DNA of 64,000 nt from Cytophagaceae bacterium (GTDB lineage Bacteria > Bacteroidota > Bacteroidia > Flavobacteriales > Flavobacteriaceae). Position numbers and translations under genes: made by a program. The notes under the pieces are model-generated. The model did not search any database, had not been told where the DNA came from, and worked only from the letters and a program-made list of their open reading frames with translations. Below are positions 44,271 through 54,300 of the stretch, one piece after another. Location of the stretch: the NCBI GenBank assembly GCA_002710685.1, contig PALD01000065.1, positions 1 to 64,000 of the forward strand. Reading direction: 5' to 3'. How positions within the stretch are numbered: the stretch's first letter is position 1; each line of letters begins with the position of its first letter.

Positions 44271-44321
44271 TTACAAACTCTTTAATTTTAAATCAAACTC
44301 ATCTTTCTTTTTACCAATCAT
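44271..44321 (-). other. Short upstream frame (16 codons) before the HEPN-motif gene
   Basis: ATG at 44321-44319 is preceded by AGGAGG on the minus strand, unusual for Bacteroidota, where Shine-Dalgarno use is weak. It encodes MIGKKKDEFDLKLKSL and stops with TAA in the same frame as the HEPN gene, whose ATG follows 3 bases later. It could be a leader peptide, or the original start of the larger gene cut off by a nonsense change. Confidence 0.25.
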
Positions 44322-44355
44322 TGCCTCCTCCTTATAGAATAGTATCGTTGCAACT

Positions 44356-44859
44356 TTAAAGCTCTAAATCATCATATCTATAATCCTCGATATAATCAAT
44401 ATCATCTTTAAACTCACTAATATCAATAGGGTATAACTTAATATTTCGAGCTACGCGTTTTAACTTGACAACAAGATCAATATTTTCGTGCCTTAATACT
44501 GACTCAACGAAGCTAAATTTGTCACATTCCTCCATATCCAAATAGTGAATAAAGTCGAAAATGAACTGAACCATTACTTCATAAGAATCGACATGTGTTC
44601 TAATGCTATCACTATTAATTATTAGATAATCAAATGAAGAATATTCTTGTACATTGTACAAAGAGCTTACGTTAGCTGGAGGAGCAATACCTTCCTCTAT
44701 AAATGAAATATAAAAATCCTTTAAAATATCTTTTTCAATTTTGAAAGTGTAATCCAAGTCACTTACCTCTATCAATCCTGCAAATTGATAAGAAAGTATG
44801 TTATTTAGGTATTCTCCTATCGTAATAAGACTGTAATTTGATTTATAGTAGTTTGGCAT
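44356..44859 (-). CDS. Hypothetical acidic protein
   Basis: A 167-residue protein, strongly acidic at the C-terminus (DDIDYIEDYRYDDLEL), with no signal peptide or membrane helix. No family is recognized. It lies between the HEPN-motif gene and the restriction-modification gene on the same strand, with short gaps (40 bp upstream, 88 bp downstream), so it may belong to the same transcript. An antitoxin- or immunity-like role for the HEPN protein is conceivable from its acidity and position, but nothing in the sequence proves it. Confidence 0.5.
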   Translation of the reverse strand: MPNYYKSNYSLITIGEYLNNILSYQFAGLIEVSDLDYTFKIEKDILKDFYISFIEEGIAPPANVSSLYNVQEYSSFDYLIINSDSIRTHVDSYEVMVQFIFDFIHYLDMEECDKFSFVESVLRHENIDLVVKLKRVARNIKLYPIDISEFKDDIDYIEDYRYDDLEL

Positions 44860-44899
44860 TTATCAATTTTATCAATGAGCTTTTATACGCTTTAACTTA

Positions 44900-46378
44900 T
44901 TATACCAGTTTTACTCCAATCTCAATTTTATCAATCTCTTTCATTAACCTATCTGTCTCTGAAAGTGCCACTATGATTTTTTGATAATGAAAAACATCTT
45001 CAAAAGTTAACTCTCGGTCTTTACGATCTTTTAACCACTTTTGAGCCGGTTGATAGCCTCCTATATAGAACTCCCAAGCCACTAGAGGTACATTATTGAA
45101 ATATTGAGTATCGTTTATCCAGACTTTACCTAAAGTATCTGAAATAGGCTCATAACCAATATTTGTTTTAGTTAGCTTGCGAGTGATAACATTATCACCC
45201 TCTCCTAGATACTGAGTAATATAATTTTCTACTTCTGGCCTTTCTAATAAATGAATTTCTCTAACTTCTTTACCTAGATTTACTAATTGCCAAAAAGTAG
45301 CTTGGTCTTTTGGGTAAGGCACTCTAGGGAAATCTATTTTTAAAAACTCTTTGTATTTTTCTCTATAGGTAGGGCTATGTAAAACTGCATAGATATAGTC
45401 TAAAATATCTATGGGCGCAAAGGTGTCTGGGGTTTGCTCTTTTTCGTCAGTAAACGTTAATAGAAGCTCTTTAGCTATTTTATCTACTATCTTTTTGTTG
45501 AGGTTTGGAGTTCTTTCTGGTTTTTCTTCTGTGGTTTGTTGATTGGTTTCTTTTGTATAGGTGTATAAAGGGAAAACCTGACACCCTTCTTTAGTTTTGT
45601 TTGAAATAAAACATTGATCTGAAATAATATCTGTAATGAAAATATGATAGAATTGATCTGAAGCTAGTTGTCTAGTTGAAATTAACGCAACACTTTTATT
45701 GTTTACATTACTTAGAACTTTAGTATTTAGTCTTGCTACAAAATTAGAATCATAATAAACAAATCTTTTGTCAAAACATCTATAATTTTGCTTAATGAGT
45801 CTATCATGAATTATGCCTTTTTCTTTTAGAATTTCTCTCGATTTGGCTAAATCCCACTTGTCATTATCTTTTATTTTTAATTTATATTTTATAGAAAGTT
45901 CTTCATTTGTTAAACTTTCATTTAAAAAATCAGACAACCTCTTTTCTACTTCGTCCATATCAAAATCAGTAATAAACCTATCTTTTTTTGTAAGAAGTCC
46001 AAGCGAGTTAATTTTATACATTTCATTTAATGCAAAACCTAATTTGTATGTGTCTTGTGATTCAAAATCTTTTTGAACCATAAAATATTCAGGAGCTTTA
46101 TTAGGTAGTTCTATAAACTCAATGTTATTTATTGAATTATCATTTAAAAAATTGTACTTAAAATTTCTTTTACCATATAAGTCATAATGAAATACCTTGC
46201 CAAGTTGATTTGTTTTTTTCTTACCTGTTTTTACAAAAATGTTAATTGAAACTCCCTGCATAATATCAAATACATTTACATCTGGGCTACCATCTGGAGC
46301 AGTTTCATTCTTTTTGCTATTTCCGTGTAAGTCAATTGTATAAATTTTATCATAGGTTTTTAGCAAGTTCCATCGCAT
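44900..46378 (-). pseudogene. Type ISP restriction-modification enzyme, C-terminal half (frameshifted gene)
   Basis: 492 residues from the first Met, but the frame is open and homologous up to about 46485 and reads YVKFLRYGQHFIEKNGTGVL, then AFINPHGFLDNPTFRGMRWN. That is the direct continuation of the methylase domain after NPPY. It holds the rest of the methyltransferase fold and the target-recognition and coupler region typical of Type ISP enzymes (for example FPRVPYPKD, VPLVAWEFYIGGYQPAQKWLKDRK). On its own it lacks the nuclease and SAM-binding parts, so it cannot be an active enzyme. The separation from the N-terminal half is a single missing base near 46486-46488. Confidence 0.8.
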
Positions 46379-46479
46379 CCCTCTAAATGTTGGGTTGTCT
46401 AAAAATCCATGTGGGTTAATAAAGGCTAAAACTCCTGTTCCATTTTTTTCTATAAAATGTTGTCCATATCGTAAAAACT

Positions 46480-48129
46480 TTACATAACGTCATTTATAAA
46501 CTTAGAGTTTTGCTCTTTTAATTTTTGTTTACCTCCAGGCTCTTTTTTATAATCTTCCATTAAGTTCATAATCCAGTCGCCTTTATTGGCACTTTCGCCA
46601 CTATAAGGCGGGTTTCCTATAATACACATTACAGGGGTGTCTCTCTTAATATGGTTTGCCTCGTTTGCCTCACTACTTAGCCAATTGGCAAATAACGTTC
46701 CTGTATCGGGGTGATATTCTTCTAAGCTATTGGTTAAGTAAATTTTTGTGCGTTGGTTTGTTTTGGCTTTAAATCCTGTTTCTCTTAACAATAAATCAAT
46801 CTGTAAATGCGCCATTGCATAAGACGCCATTAATAACTCAAAGCCATTTAAACGGGGTAAGAGGTCTTTTTCTGCATAACTACTCCAAATACCTTCTTGC
46901 CCTTTAAACTTTTTGTGTACGTGCTTAATAACCTCAGCTAAAAACGTTCCTGTACCGGTTGCAGGGTCTAAAATTTGTACTTTGTGTACTTCTCTATCTA
47001 CTTCCTTATAACCGCTCTTAAAAGTTTTGTTCGCAATATCTGTTTTAACCTTTACGGTAGTTATAGAAGTATCTGCCAAGCCTTGTGGTAATTCAAAATC
47101 ACTTTTTAAAATATCATCAACGGCTCTTACTATAAAATTAACTACAGGAGCTGGTGTATACCAAACCCCTCTGGCTTTTCTTAATTTAGGGTCGTATTCA
47201 GCCAAAAAGGTTTCATAAAAATGAATAATAGGGTCTTCCATCTTAGTAGATTTCCCGTAATTCTTTAAAATGTCCTCTACATTACACGCTAAGAATATTT
47301 CGGCTAAATTATCTACAATCCATTTAATACGGTCGTCTATATCTGCACCGGCTATATAACCAAACAACTTTCTTAAAAACGGGTTTGACTTTGGTATAAG
47401 TTCTGCGGCTTCTTGCCTACTAAATGTATTTAAGGTAGGGTCGTGCAACCTTGCAGCAAATAAACCATATGCTATGGTTTGAGCGTACACATCTGCAAAA
47501 CCTTTTGGAGTAATATCATGAATTAAGATGTCTTTAAAAGCCATCATTTGCTCTTGTAATGTGGTGTTTTCTTGGTTGACCTCATCACTTAAAAGAGACT
47601 TTTCTATAACATCTGAAAGTAAACGAGCTTTACCCGCCATCATTTCTGCCAAACGCTTAGAGCTTTTAATGGTTTGCCCTATATGTATGGCAAAATCTTT
47701 AATTAAGTTGGTAAAGCTTGCAAAGTTATCTGGTAAGGGTTTTATTTGATGATCTACAACCTCAGCAATCGCTATTTTAGTAACAAACTCACCATCCTGA
47801 TATATATGAAAATCAATATAATCTGTAAAAATAAGATTGCTTAAAGAGGCTTTGTATCTATCAAATTGCTCTTTGTTTCCTGTTTTCTTTTTACCCTCTA
47901 AATCTTTGTTGCCAATGTCTTTGGCTTCAATAAAACCAATTGGTATATCTTTTTTAGTAAGTATATAATCTGGTGCGCCACATTTCTGTCTTTTAGGTTC
48001 GTTGGTCGCTCTTACTTCCGGTAATAGAGTTTCTAATAATTGCTGTAAATCACCTCTGAAAGTGTGTTCTGTTGCATTCCCTAATTTATAACGTTGGTTG
48101 AGATTATTTAAGTAGCTTTCTATTGTCAT
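46480..48129 (-). pseudogene. Type ISP restriction-modification enzyme, N-terminal half (frameshifted gene)
   Basis: 549 residues that start MTIESYLNNLNQRYKLGNATE, a typical Type ISP start. The nuclease site GAPDYIL...IGFIEAK gives Pro53-Asp54, Glu68 and Lys70, a PD-(D/E)xK layout. A helical region (about 150-300) is followed by the methylase with ILDPATGTGTFL (SAM site, about 385) and GNPPY (catalytic NPPY at 506). The frame stops 40 residues after NPPY with KFINDVM, where normal enzymes continue DDYVKFLRYG; losing one base of an expected GAT codon explains it. Full-length enzymes of about 1080 residues methylate and cleave DNA. Unless this is a sequencing error, the gene is inactive. Confidence 0.82.
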
Positions 48130-48178
48130 TCTATCGTTTATCTTATTTCTTAAAAATAGAAATCTTTATACAATGAAG

Positions 48179-49090
48179 CTAAACTAATGTAGTATTAATA
48201 TTATTTTCTAAAATAGCTTTTAGACTTGGAGGTAATATATAACCGCTTAATGTTTCGCCAGTTAATACATGTTGCCAATCTGTAAGCTCTGGGTTATACT
48301 CCCATTCATCATAATTAAGTAAAAGCTGAGGTTTAATCTGTTTGTGGGTTGTTTGCTGAGGTGAGTCAAATCCAAATCGGTCAAATATACGTTTGCCCTT
48401 CATAGCCGTTAATATGGTATCTAAGGCTTTTAAATATATATAAACGGTTTTCTTTACTCTCGCTTTTTCTTTTAAGTCTGCTTCTGTAAAAATTTTACTG
48501 CCATATTTAATAATCTCAATTAACCCATTCTCTAAATCTCGTACAGGTTGTATGTTTTGAGCTGGTCTTTTGGCAAATTTGGGTGTCCATAATTTCAGCC
48601 ATTCCCTCAGCAGAATTTCAGCAGTTTTTCTATCTTTTGTAATTATATGAAAATGTGGATTGTACGTTTTATACTTAGGGTTAAAATTACATTCTAAAGA
48701 GCGTACACCTACTAACTTAATACCATTGCCACGTTGATAACGCTTTCTATGTTTGGCGATTATACGAGTAATACCTTGTATAAATTTTGCTATGTATTTA
48801 CTGAGGTTTCTAGCACTACACGATTTAACGGTTAAGGTTAAGAAATAAGGTTCTTTCCATTTTTCCATCACCGGCTTATATCTATTTATCATATCTGCCT
48901 TGCGAATACTACAACACAAAGAGCAAAAGCGATTTTTACAATACTTACCATAAAACCGCCCATTAACTGAAACTAGGTTTTGTTGACAGTAGTACGTATT
49001 CCAGTACGATTTTTCTAATTCCGGCTCTCCATTATCCTGAGCTATTTTGATAAGGTTAAGCATCATTATTTGCGTTCTTGTTTTACGCAT
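48179..49090 (-). CDS. Rolling-circle replication initiator (Rep_1-like), 5' end probably lost
   Basis: 303 residues from the first Met. A Cys cluster C51-KNRF-C56-SL-C59-C60 is followed by FLTLTV, the HUH metal site NPHFH (His146, His148), and a probable catalytic Tyr196 in EIIKYGSKI. This matches Rep_1-type initiators of small plasmids. Upstream of the ATG, the same frame stays open for about 52 codons to 49249 with protein-like sequence (DTIKFILDTLVENETNKA). There is no Met before a TAG at 49249-49251, so the true N-terminus seems cut off at an element border, or a non-ATG start is used. It indicates that a replicon or replicative mobile element integrated here. Confidence 0.7.
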   Translation of the reverse strand: MRKTRTQIMMLNLIKIAQDNGEPELEKSYWNTYYCQQNLVSVNGRFYGKYCKNRFCSLCCSIRKADMINRYKPVMEKWKEPYFLTLTVKSCSARNLSKYIAKFIQGITRIIAKHRKRYQRGNGIKLVGVRSLECNFNPKYKTYNPHFHIITKDRKTAEILLREWLKLWTPKFAKRPAQNIQPVRDLENGLIEIIKYGSKIFTEADLKEKARVKKTVYIYLKALDTILTAMKGKRIFDRFGFDSPQQTTHKQIKPQLLLNYDEWEYNPELTDWQHVLTGETLSGYILPPSLKAILENNINTTLV

Positions 49091-49277
49091 TGCCCGTCCT
49101 TTTAATGCTTCAATATTAAATAAATCTGAGCCTTCCCCGTTGACAATAACATTGCTTTGTCTCGCTTTGTTTGTCTCGTTTTCTACTAATGTATCAAGAA
49201 TGAATTTAATGGTATCGTTAACATAATGCAGTACATTACCGTCTTGATTCTACGTACGTACCATTCTAATTTAATTT

Positions 49278-49673
49278 ATGGATTTCAGTTTATCGATTCA
49301 ACACAATGAAGGCTTGTTCCTCAACAAGATGATCACCTTTGAAAAAAGGAAAATCTTACAACATTATTTTGAAAACAAACTGACAATCAATGACCAGGAG
49401 AAGCTCATCCTAGAACGTTGCCCTGCCTCTGAAATTGAGACAATATCATTGATAGGCATTTTACTTTCCCACAGGACCCCCATAAACACCTTTAGATTGA
49501 GGATAGGTTCTGTATTTAAAAGTGATGAAGTGTTGGCCCAGGCTTGTCAAAAAATGGTCTCCCCAAAAGATATAACAATGGCGGAAGAAATCTTGTTTGA
49601 CTGGCAGTATGAATATGATGAAGACATTGAAATCCCCATTGTTGACCAGTATATTTCGCTTTTTAAAAAATAA
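49278..49673 (+). CDS. Hypothetical protein
   Basis: A 131-residue cytoplasmic-type protein, predominantly helical, with no recognized family. Met18 (MITFEKRK) is an alternative start. Sequence such as ITMAEEILFDWQYEYDEDIEIP is acidic near the C-terminus. It stands alone just right of the mobile segment and left of a peptidase remnant. Codon use looks like that of the host genes rather than of the AT-rich island. No function is proposed. Confidence 0.45.
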   Translation: MDFSLSIQHNEGLFLNKMITFEKRKILQHYFENKLTINDQEKLILERCPASEIETISLIGILLSHRTPINTFRLRIGSVFKSDEVLAQACQKMVSPKDITMAEEILFDWQYEYDEDIEIPIVDQYISLFKK

Positions 49674-49775
49674 TTATAAATGTTTGAAAAAAGGATCTCG
49701 TTTTATATGATCATTTAGTCAGTTATCAGCACGTATCCGGAATTTGAGAATTAAATTTGGGTAAAATACATCCTC

Positions 49776-50096
49776 ATGAATTTTGTCAAATATTACTTGT
49801 CACTTTTTCTGCTCGCACTTACGAACACCATCAATGCCCAGGACACGCCGTCAAAGCTTCTTACCATTGATAGGATCTATAATTCAAATGAATTTAGCGG
49901 AGAGTACCAGCGGTCCATATTCTGAATCAATGATGGCGATGCCTTTATCACCATTGAGGGCAACGGCAACAATGAGGACCAATTGATGCGTTATGAGAGC
50001 AAGAATAACAAGCAGACCGTTTTTTCTCCATGTGGAGGCCCTAAAGCCACAGGCCAGGCAGTCTTGCCAAGAGACGGTTTTTATTTTTTGGCTTAA
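49776..50096 (+). pseudogene. N-terminal remnant of a DPP-IV-like (S9) peptidase
   Basis: From ATG 49776 the frame gives a signal peptide (MNFVKYYLSLFLLALTN..NAQ), then LLTIDRIYNSNEFSGEYQRS, IF-stop and INDGDAFITIEGNGNNEDQL, MRYESKNNKQTVFS. This is the usual start of flavobacterial dipeptidyl/prolyl tripeptidyl peptidase IV (IDRIY..EF.GEY, W-I-D-GDAF, RYESK). The expected Trp codon is TGA at 49923-49925. The homology then breaks off near 50066, after about 95 codons out of some 700. It is a truncated, nonsense-mutated gene. A palindromic hairpin follows at 50084-50105. Confidence 0.65.
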
Positions 50097-50105
50097 GCCA
50101 AAAAA
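50084..50105. terminator. Perfect 22-base palindrome, terminator-like
   Basis: TTTTTTGGCTT/AAGCCAAAAAA is fully self-complementary over 22 bases, starting with a T run and ending with an A run, so it could act on either strand. The core GGCTT..AGCC resembles the hairpin at 1294-1314. It separates the peptidase remnant from the LacI-family gene. Confidence 0.55.
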
Positions 50106-50210
50106 CAGTTTAACCGAAATCCTGGCCCTTTTATCCCGGTGAAAAATGGTATGGTCATAAAGATTTAGTTATATTTAGCCGTAAAATACCTAACCCATAG
50201 CCATATTAAA

Positions 50211-51239
50211 ATGAAGAAAAAAAAAAGAGTATCCTTAAAGGATATAGCCAAGGCTCTTAATGTATCTGCAACTACAATATCCTTTGTACTTAACGGAAAG
50301 GGTAAGGAAAAGAAAATATCAGACGAGGTAATCAAAAAGGTCGAAGACTACGTCAAATCAATTAACTACAAGCCAAATTTTGTAGCACAAAGCCTAAGGA
50401 CGGGCAAGACAAAGATCATTGTATTGATGATGGAGGATATAAGCAATATCTTTTTTGCCAATATTGCCCGTATCATTGAGGATATAGCTTATGACAAGGA
50501 CTATAAGGTCCTTTTTTGCAGTCATGAGAACAAGGATGACAAAGCCCGGGAATTCATAAATATTTTTTCGGGACGGCAGGTTGATGGGTTTATTATCGCC
50601 CCTCCTGCTGGTATAAAGGATGAAATAGACCAACTGCAAAAAAACAATACCCCCGTCGTACTCTTTGACAGGAGCCTGGAAGGTTTGTCCTCACACTGTG
50701 TGATGATCAATAACCAGAAGGCTTCTTATGAAGGGACAAAGCATCTTATTGAAAATTCTTTCAAGAATATCGCATTCATAACCACGGCTGTTCAACAGGC
50801 GCAAATGCTAAATCGATTAACAGGCTATACCGAGGCCATTGATGAAGCAGGTCTTAAAAGTTATGTACTGCAAATACCTTTTAATGATGTTAATTCAGAA
50901 AAAGGGAGGAGCATGATTCATTCATTTCTCTCACTCAACAAGGAGATAGATGCGGTTTTCTTTGCGACAAACTACCTAACCCAGAGCGGTATTTTAATGA
51001 TTAAGGAGACTAATCCCAACCTCATCAATGAGCTAGGTGTTATAACATTTGATGACAATGATCTTTTTCAAATCTATACCCCCACGATTTCTGCAATAGC
51101 ACAACCTCTTGAGAGCATAGGTCAAGAAGTAATGCGTATTATGTTAATGTTATTAGAAAATAACACTCCATCTATAGAATATAAAAATGTGCTCATCGAT
51201 GCAGAATTAATAGCACGCGAATCATCAAAACCCAAATAA
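50211..51239 (+). CDS. LacI-family transcriptional regulator
   Basis: A 342-residue LacI/GalR-type repressor. The N-terminal helix-turn-helix VSLKDIAKALNVSATTISFVLNGKG (residues 7-32) and the hinge helix NYKPNFVAQSLRTGKT are clear. A periplasmic-binding-protein-like sensor domain follows (IIVLMMEDISNIFFANIARIIED, VDGFIIAPPAG, ITFDDNDLFQIYTPTISAIAQP). LacI proteins bind a sugar in this domain and release or bind a palindromic operator. A matching palindrome lies 95 bp after its stop, in front of the susC gene (51334-51347). It therefore probably controls the susC-susD-peptidase-lipoprotein operon that follows. Its start is set by the MKKKKRVSLKDIA sequence. Confidence 0.93.
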   Translation: MKKKKRVSLKDIAKALNVSATTISFVLNGKGKEKKISDEVIKKVEDYVKSINYKPNFVAQSLRTGKTKIIVLMMEDISNIFFANIARIIEDIAYDKDYKVLFCSHENKDDKAREFINIFSGRQVDGFIIAPPAGIKDEIDQLQKNNTPVVLFDRSLEGLSSHCVMINNQKASYEGTKHLIENSFKNIAFITTAVQQAQMLNRLTGYTEAIDEAGLKSYVLQIPFNDVNSEKGRSMIHSFLSLNKEIDAVFFATNYLTQSGILMIKETNPNLINELGVITFDDNDLFQIYTPTISAIAQPLESIGQEVMRIMLMLLENNTPSIEYKNVLIDAELIARESSKPK

Positions 51240-51333
51240 AAGGTGGTTATTTTTTAATATTATCTAGGCAAAAAGCATATTTTTTTATTTTTTTCACAAA
51301 AATGAGCTTTTTATAAAGAATATTTTTTCTTTG

Positions 51334-51347
51334 CTAAAACGTTTTAG
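51334..51347. promoter_or_regulatory. LacI-type operator palindrome upstream of susC
   Basis: CTAAAACGTTTTAG is a perfect 14-base palindrome with the central CG step typical of LacI/GalR operators. It lies 25 bp before the susC start and next to TATGTTTA (51348-51355), a 7-of-8 match to the Bacteroidota -7 box TAnnTTTG. Binding of the adjacent LacI-family protein here could block or shift transcription of the operon. Confidence 0.7.
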
Positions 51348-51371
51348 TATGTTTATCATATTATTAAATGT

Positions 51372-54300
51372 ATGTTAAACAACAAACACCTAGCATTGAT
51401 GGAAAAACAATTTACTAGAGAGCGTATTGGGAAACCACCAGCCGTATTTAAAACATCGAGGAACCCCCTCAAACGTTATAGTACGGTTTTATTGGTTATA
51501 TTTAGTATCGCTTTTCAAAATTTTGCAATAGCGCAAGAACAACAGGGAATAACCATAACCGGTGTTGTCTTAGACCCCCAGGGACTCCCCCTACCAGCGG
51601 TTAACGTTTCTGAGAAAAACACGAACAATGGTTTACAGACTGATTTTGATGGAAATTTTTCAATTACCGTAGATTCAAAAAAATCAATTCTTGTATTCTC
51701 TTATGTAGGTATGCGCACTACGGAGGTCACCGTGGGAGAAAGAACAACAATAGATATCCAGATGGATGATGACCCCCAGTCCCTAGATGAAGTAGTTATC
51801 GTGGGATATGGTAAACAAAAGAAGATTAGTGTGGTGGGGGCACAATCCACAATTGAGGCTGAAGAGCTGGAACTACCTGTAGCAAATATAGGCACCATGC
51901 TCGCAGGGCGTATCTCTGGCCTAACAGGCGTACAACGTGATGGTATCCCTGGCTTTGATGGAGCTGACCTATGGATACGGGGTATATCAAGTTTTGGCAA
52001 CTCAGGTCCTTTGATTTTAGTAGATGGTGTTGAGCGTAGCCTAGACAATATTGACCCTCGGGATATCTCATCTTTTACAATTTTAAAAGATGCCTCTGCC
52101 ACAGCGGTTTATGGTATACGTGGAGCTAATGGGGTGATTCTCATTGAAACCAAACGAGGTAAACTAGGAAAGCCGAAAGTCACCTTGGATTATTATGAAG
52201 GTATAACTTATTTTACCAAAATACCTGAGCTTGCAGATGGAATAACCTATATGAACCTGGCCAACGAGGCTTTGACCACTAGAGGTCTACAACCAAAATA
52301 TCAACAGGATTATATTGACAATACGGCTTCAGGTATCGACCCCTTACTCTATCCTAACGTGGATTGGATTGATGAGGTATTTAAGGATTATGGACGTAAT
52401 CGAAGAGCCTCATTGAACGTTTCGGGAGGAGCTCAAGACGCTCAATATTACCTCTCCCTGGGATATTATGACGAGACTGGCCTCTTTGTAACTGATGGCC
52501 TTGAAGATTATAATTCAAACACAAGGTTCAAAAGGTATAACTTCACATCTAACCTGACCCTTGACATAACAAAGACCACAAATATAAATGTGGGAATTCA
52601 AGGCTATTTATCTGAAGGTACATATCCCGGCCGTAGTCCCGGTGATATTTTTAATGCTGCCATGGAAGCACCACCTGTTGAGTATCCCGTGATTTACCCT
52701 GGTGGGTTTGTACCGGGCAAGAGTGCAAATGGAGGCTTGCGAAACCCATATGCTGAAGTAGCAAAAAGAGGATATAGGGATTTAACAAGAAATCAGGTTT
52801 ACACAAACCTTAATATCAATCAAGAACTGACCTTTATTACAGAAGGACTTTCTGCTGCAGCACTGTTTGCATTTGACACTTACAATGAACAGGATGTAAA
52901 CAGGACCAAGCGTCAAAGCACATATTTTGTTGACCAAAACTTTCCATATACTGATGATGGAGAGTTATTGCTGAACGAAACCCTGACCAGTGATAATCCA
53001 TTCTTGGGATATGACAGGTCCAATAGGGGGAACAGAAGGTTTTATCTACAGGCTTCCCTAAATTATAACAGAAGTTTTGGCGACCACTCTGTAAGTGCGC
53101 TTTTATTAGGTAATAGAACGGACTATACTGATGCGTTTGCCGGGAACTTTACAGATGCAATCCCCTTTAGAAATCAGGGCTTGGCGGGAAGAGCTACCTA
53201 TTCTTATGATGACAGGTACTTTTTTGAGGTAAATGCTGGATACAATGGATCTGAAAATTTTGCTCCAGATAACCGATATGGTTTTTTCCCCTCTGTAGCC
53301 GTGGGATGGGTAGCATCTAATGAAAAATTCTTTGAACCCCTAAAAGGAACAGTTGATTATTTAAAATTTCGTTACTCTGATGGTCTTGTGGGGTCTGATT
53401 CAGGTGCTGGTCGTTTTTCATATCTATCTAGAGTGGAGCAGCAAAATGGAGGATCGGGTTTTGATTTTGGCGAAAGCCGTCAATTTACTGATGGTATTAT
53501 TGAGACATTTATAGGTGTTGATGTAAAATGGGCCGAGGCTAGAAAACAGGATATAGGTGTTGAAGCAAACTTTTTTAACAATAACCTTCAACTTATATTT
53601 GATTTATTTAAAGAACGCACAGAAGGCGCTTTCTTAGAACGTGGGGATATTCCCAACTATATAGGGCTCAATTCTGATCCCTATGGAAATCTAGGTATCG
53701 TTGAGAATAAGGGTTTTGATGGTACGGTTACCTATAGGGCTAATTTAAATGAGCTAAAACTGGATTTTAGGGGAACCTTTAGCTACAACAAAAACAAGAT
53801 TATTGAAAACGGGCAACCGCTTCAACCCTTTGATTATTTAAATAGGCAAGGAACGGGATTGCTAGCAAATTTTGGCCTTGTGGCCGAAAGGCTTTTCACT
53901 CTTGAAGATGATATTAATGGTGATGGAAAAATCACTGCGGATGATGGATTCCCCTTTCAAACTTTTAGTGAAATACAACCAGGAGATATTAAATATTCAG
54001 ATTTGAATAATGATGGTGTAATTGATTCTTTTGACCGTAAGAACATAGGTGACGGTGATGTTCCTGCACTAACGTATGGTTTTGGTATTACAGCCCAATA
54101 TAAGGGCTTTGACCTCAGCTTATTCTTTCAGGGACAAAGCTATTCTGACCGTTTTATAGGTGGTTCGGGTATCCAACCATTTGTAGGAGGTGGTGGAGAA
54201 GGCAACCTCTATACCATTGCAATTGACAGGTGGACACCTGAAAACAATAATCCATATGCGACATATCCTAGACTTTCATATGGTGCTTCGGCCATAGGTC

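Larger units (their letters stand above)
43205..49260. mobile_element. Probable integrated small element with Rep and defence-type genes (borders uncertain)
   Basis: The block from about 43.2 to 49.26 kb holds a rolling-circle Rep gene, a broken Type ISP restriction-modification gene, an unknown gene and a HEPN-motif gene, all on the minus strand. None has a link to glycan use. It interrupts two PULs and is flanked by gene remnants on both sides (42829-42966 and 49776-50096). No integrase, transposase or clear direct repeat was found, so the borders are inferred only from gene content. Confidence 0.4.

Noticed and set aside
46480-46500. Programmed frameshift in the Type ISP gene
   Set aside because: No slippery heptamer or following pseudoknot-like structure was seen, and the family is not known to use frameshifting; a simple deletion explains it better.
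43213-49160. GTTGACAATA near 43214 and again near 49138 as direct repeats of an element
   Set aside because: Only about 10 bases match, the right copy lies inside the open frame upstream of rep, and the positions do not define a clean element.
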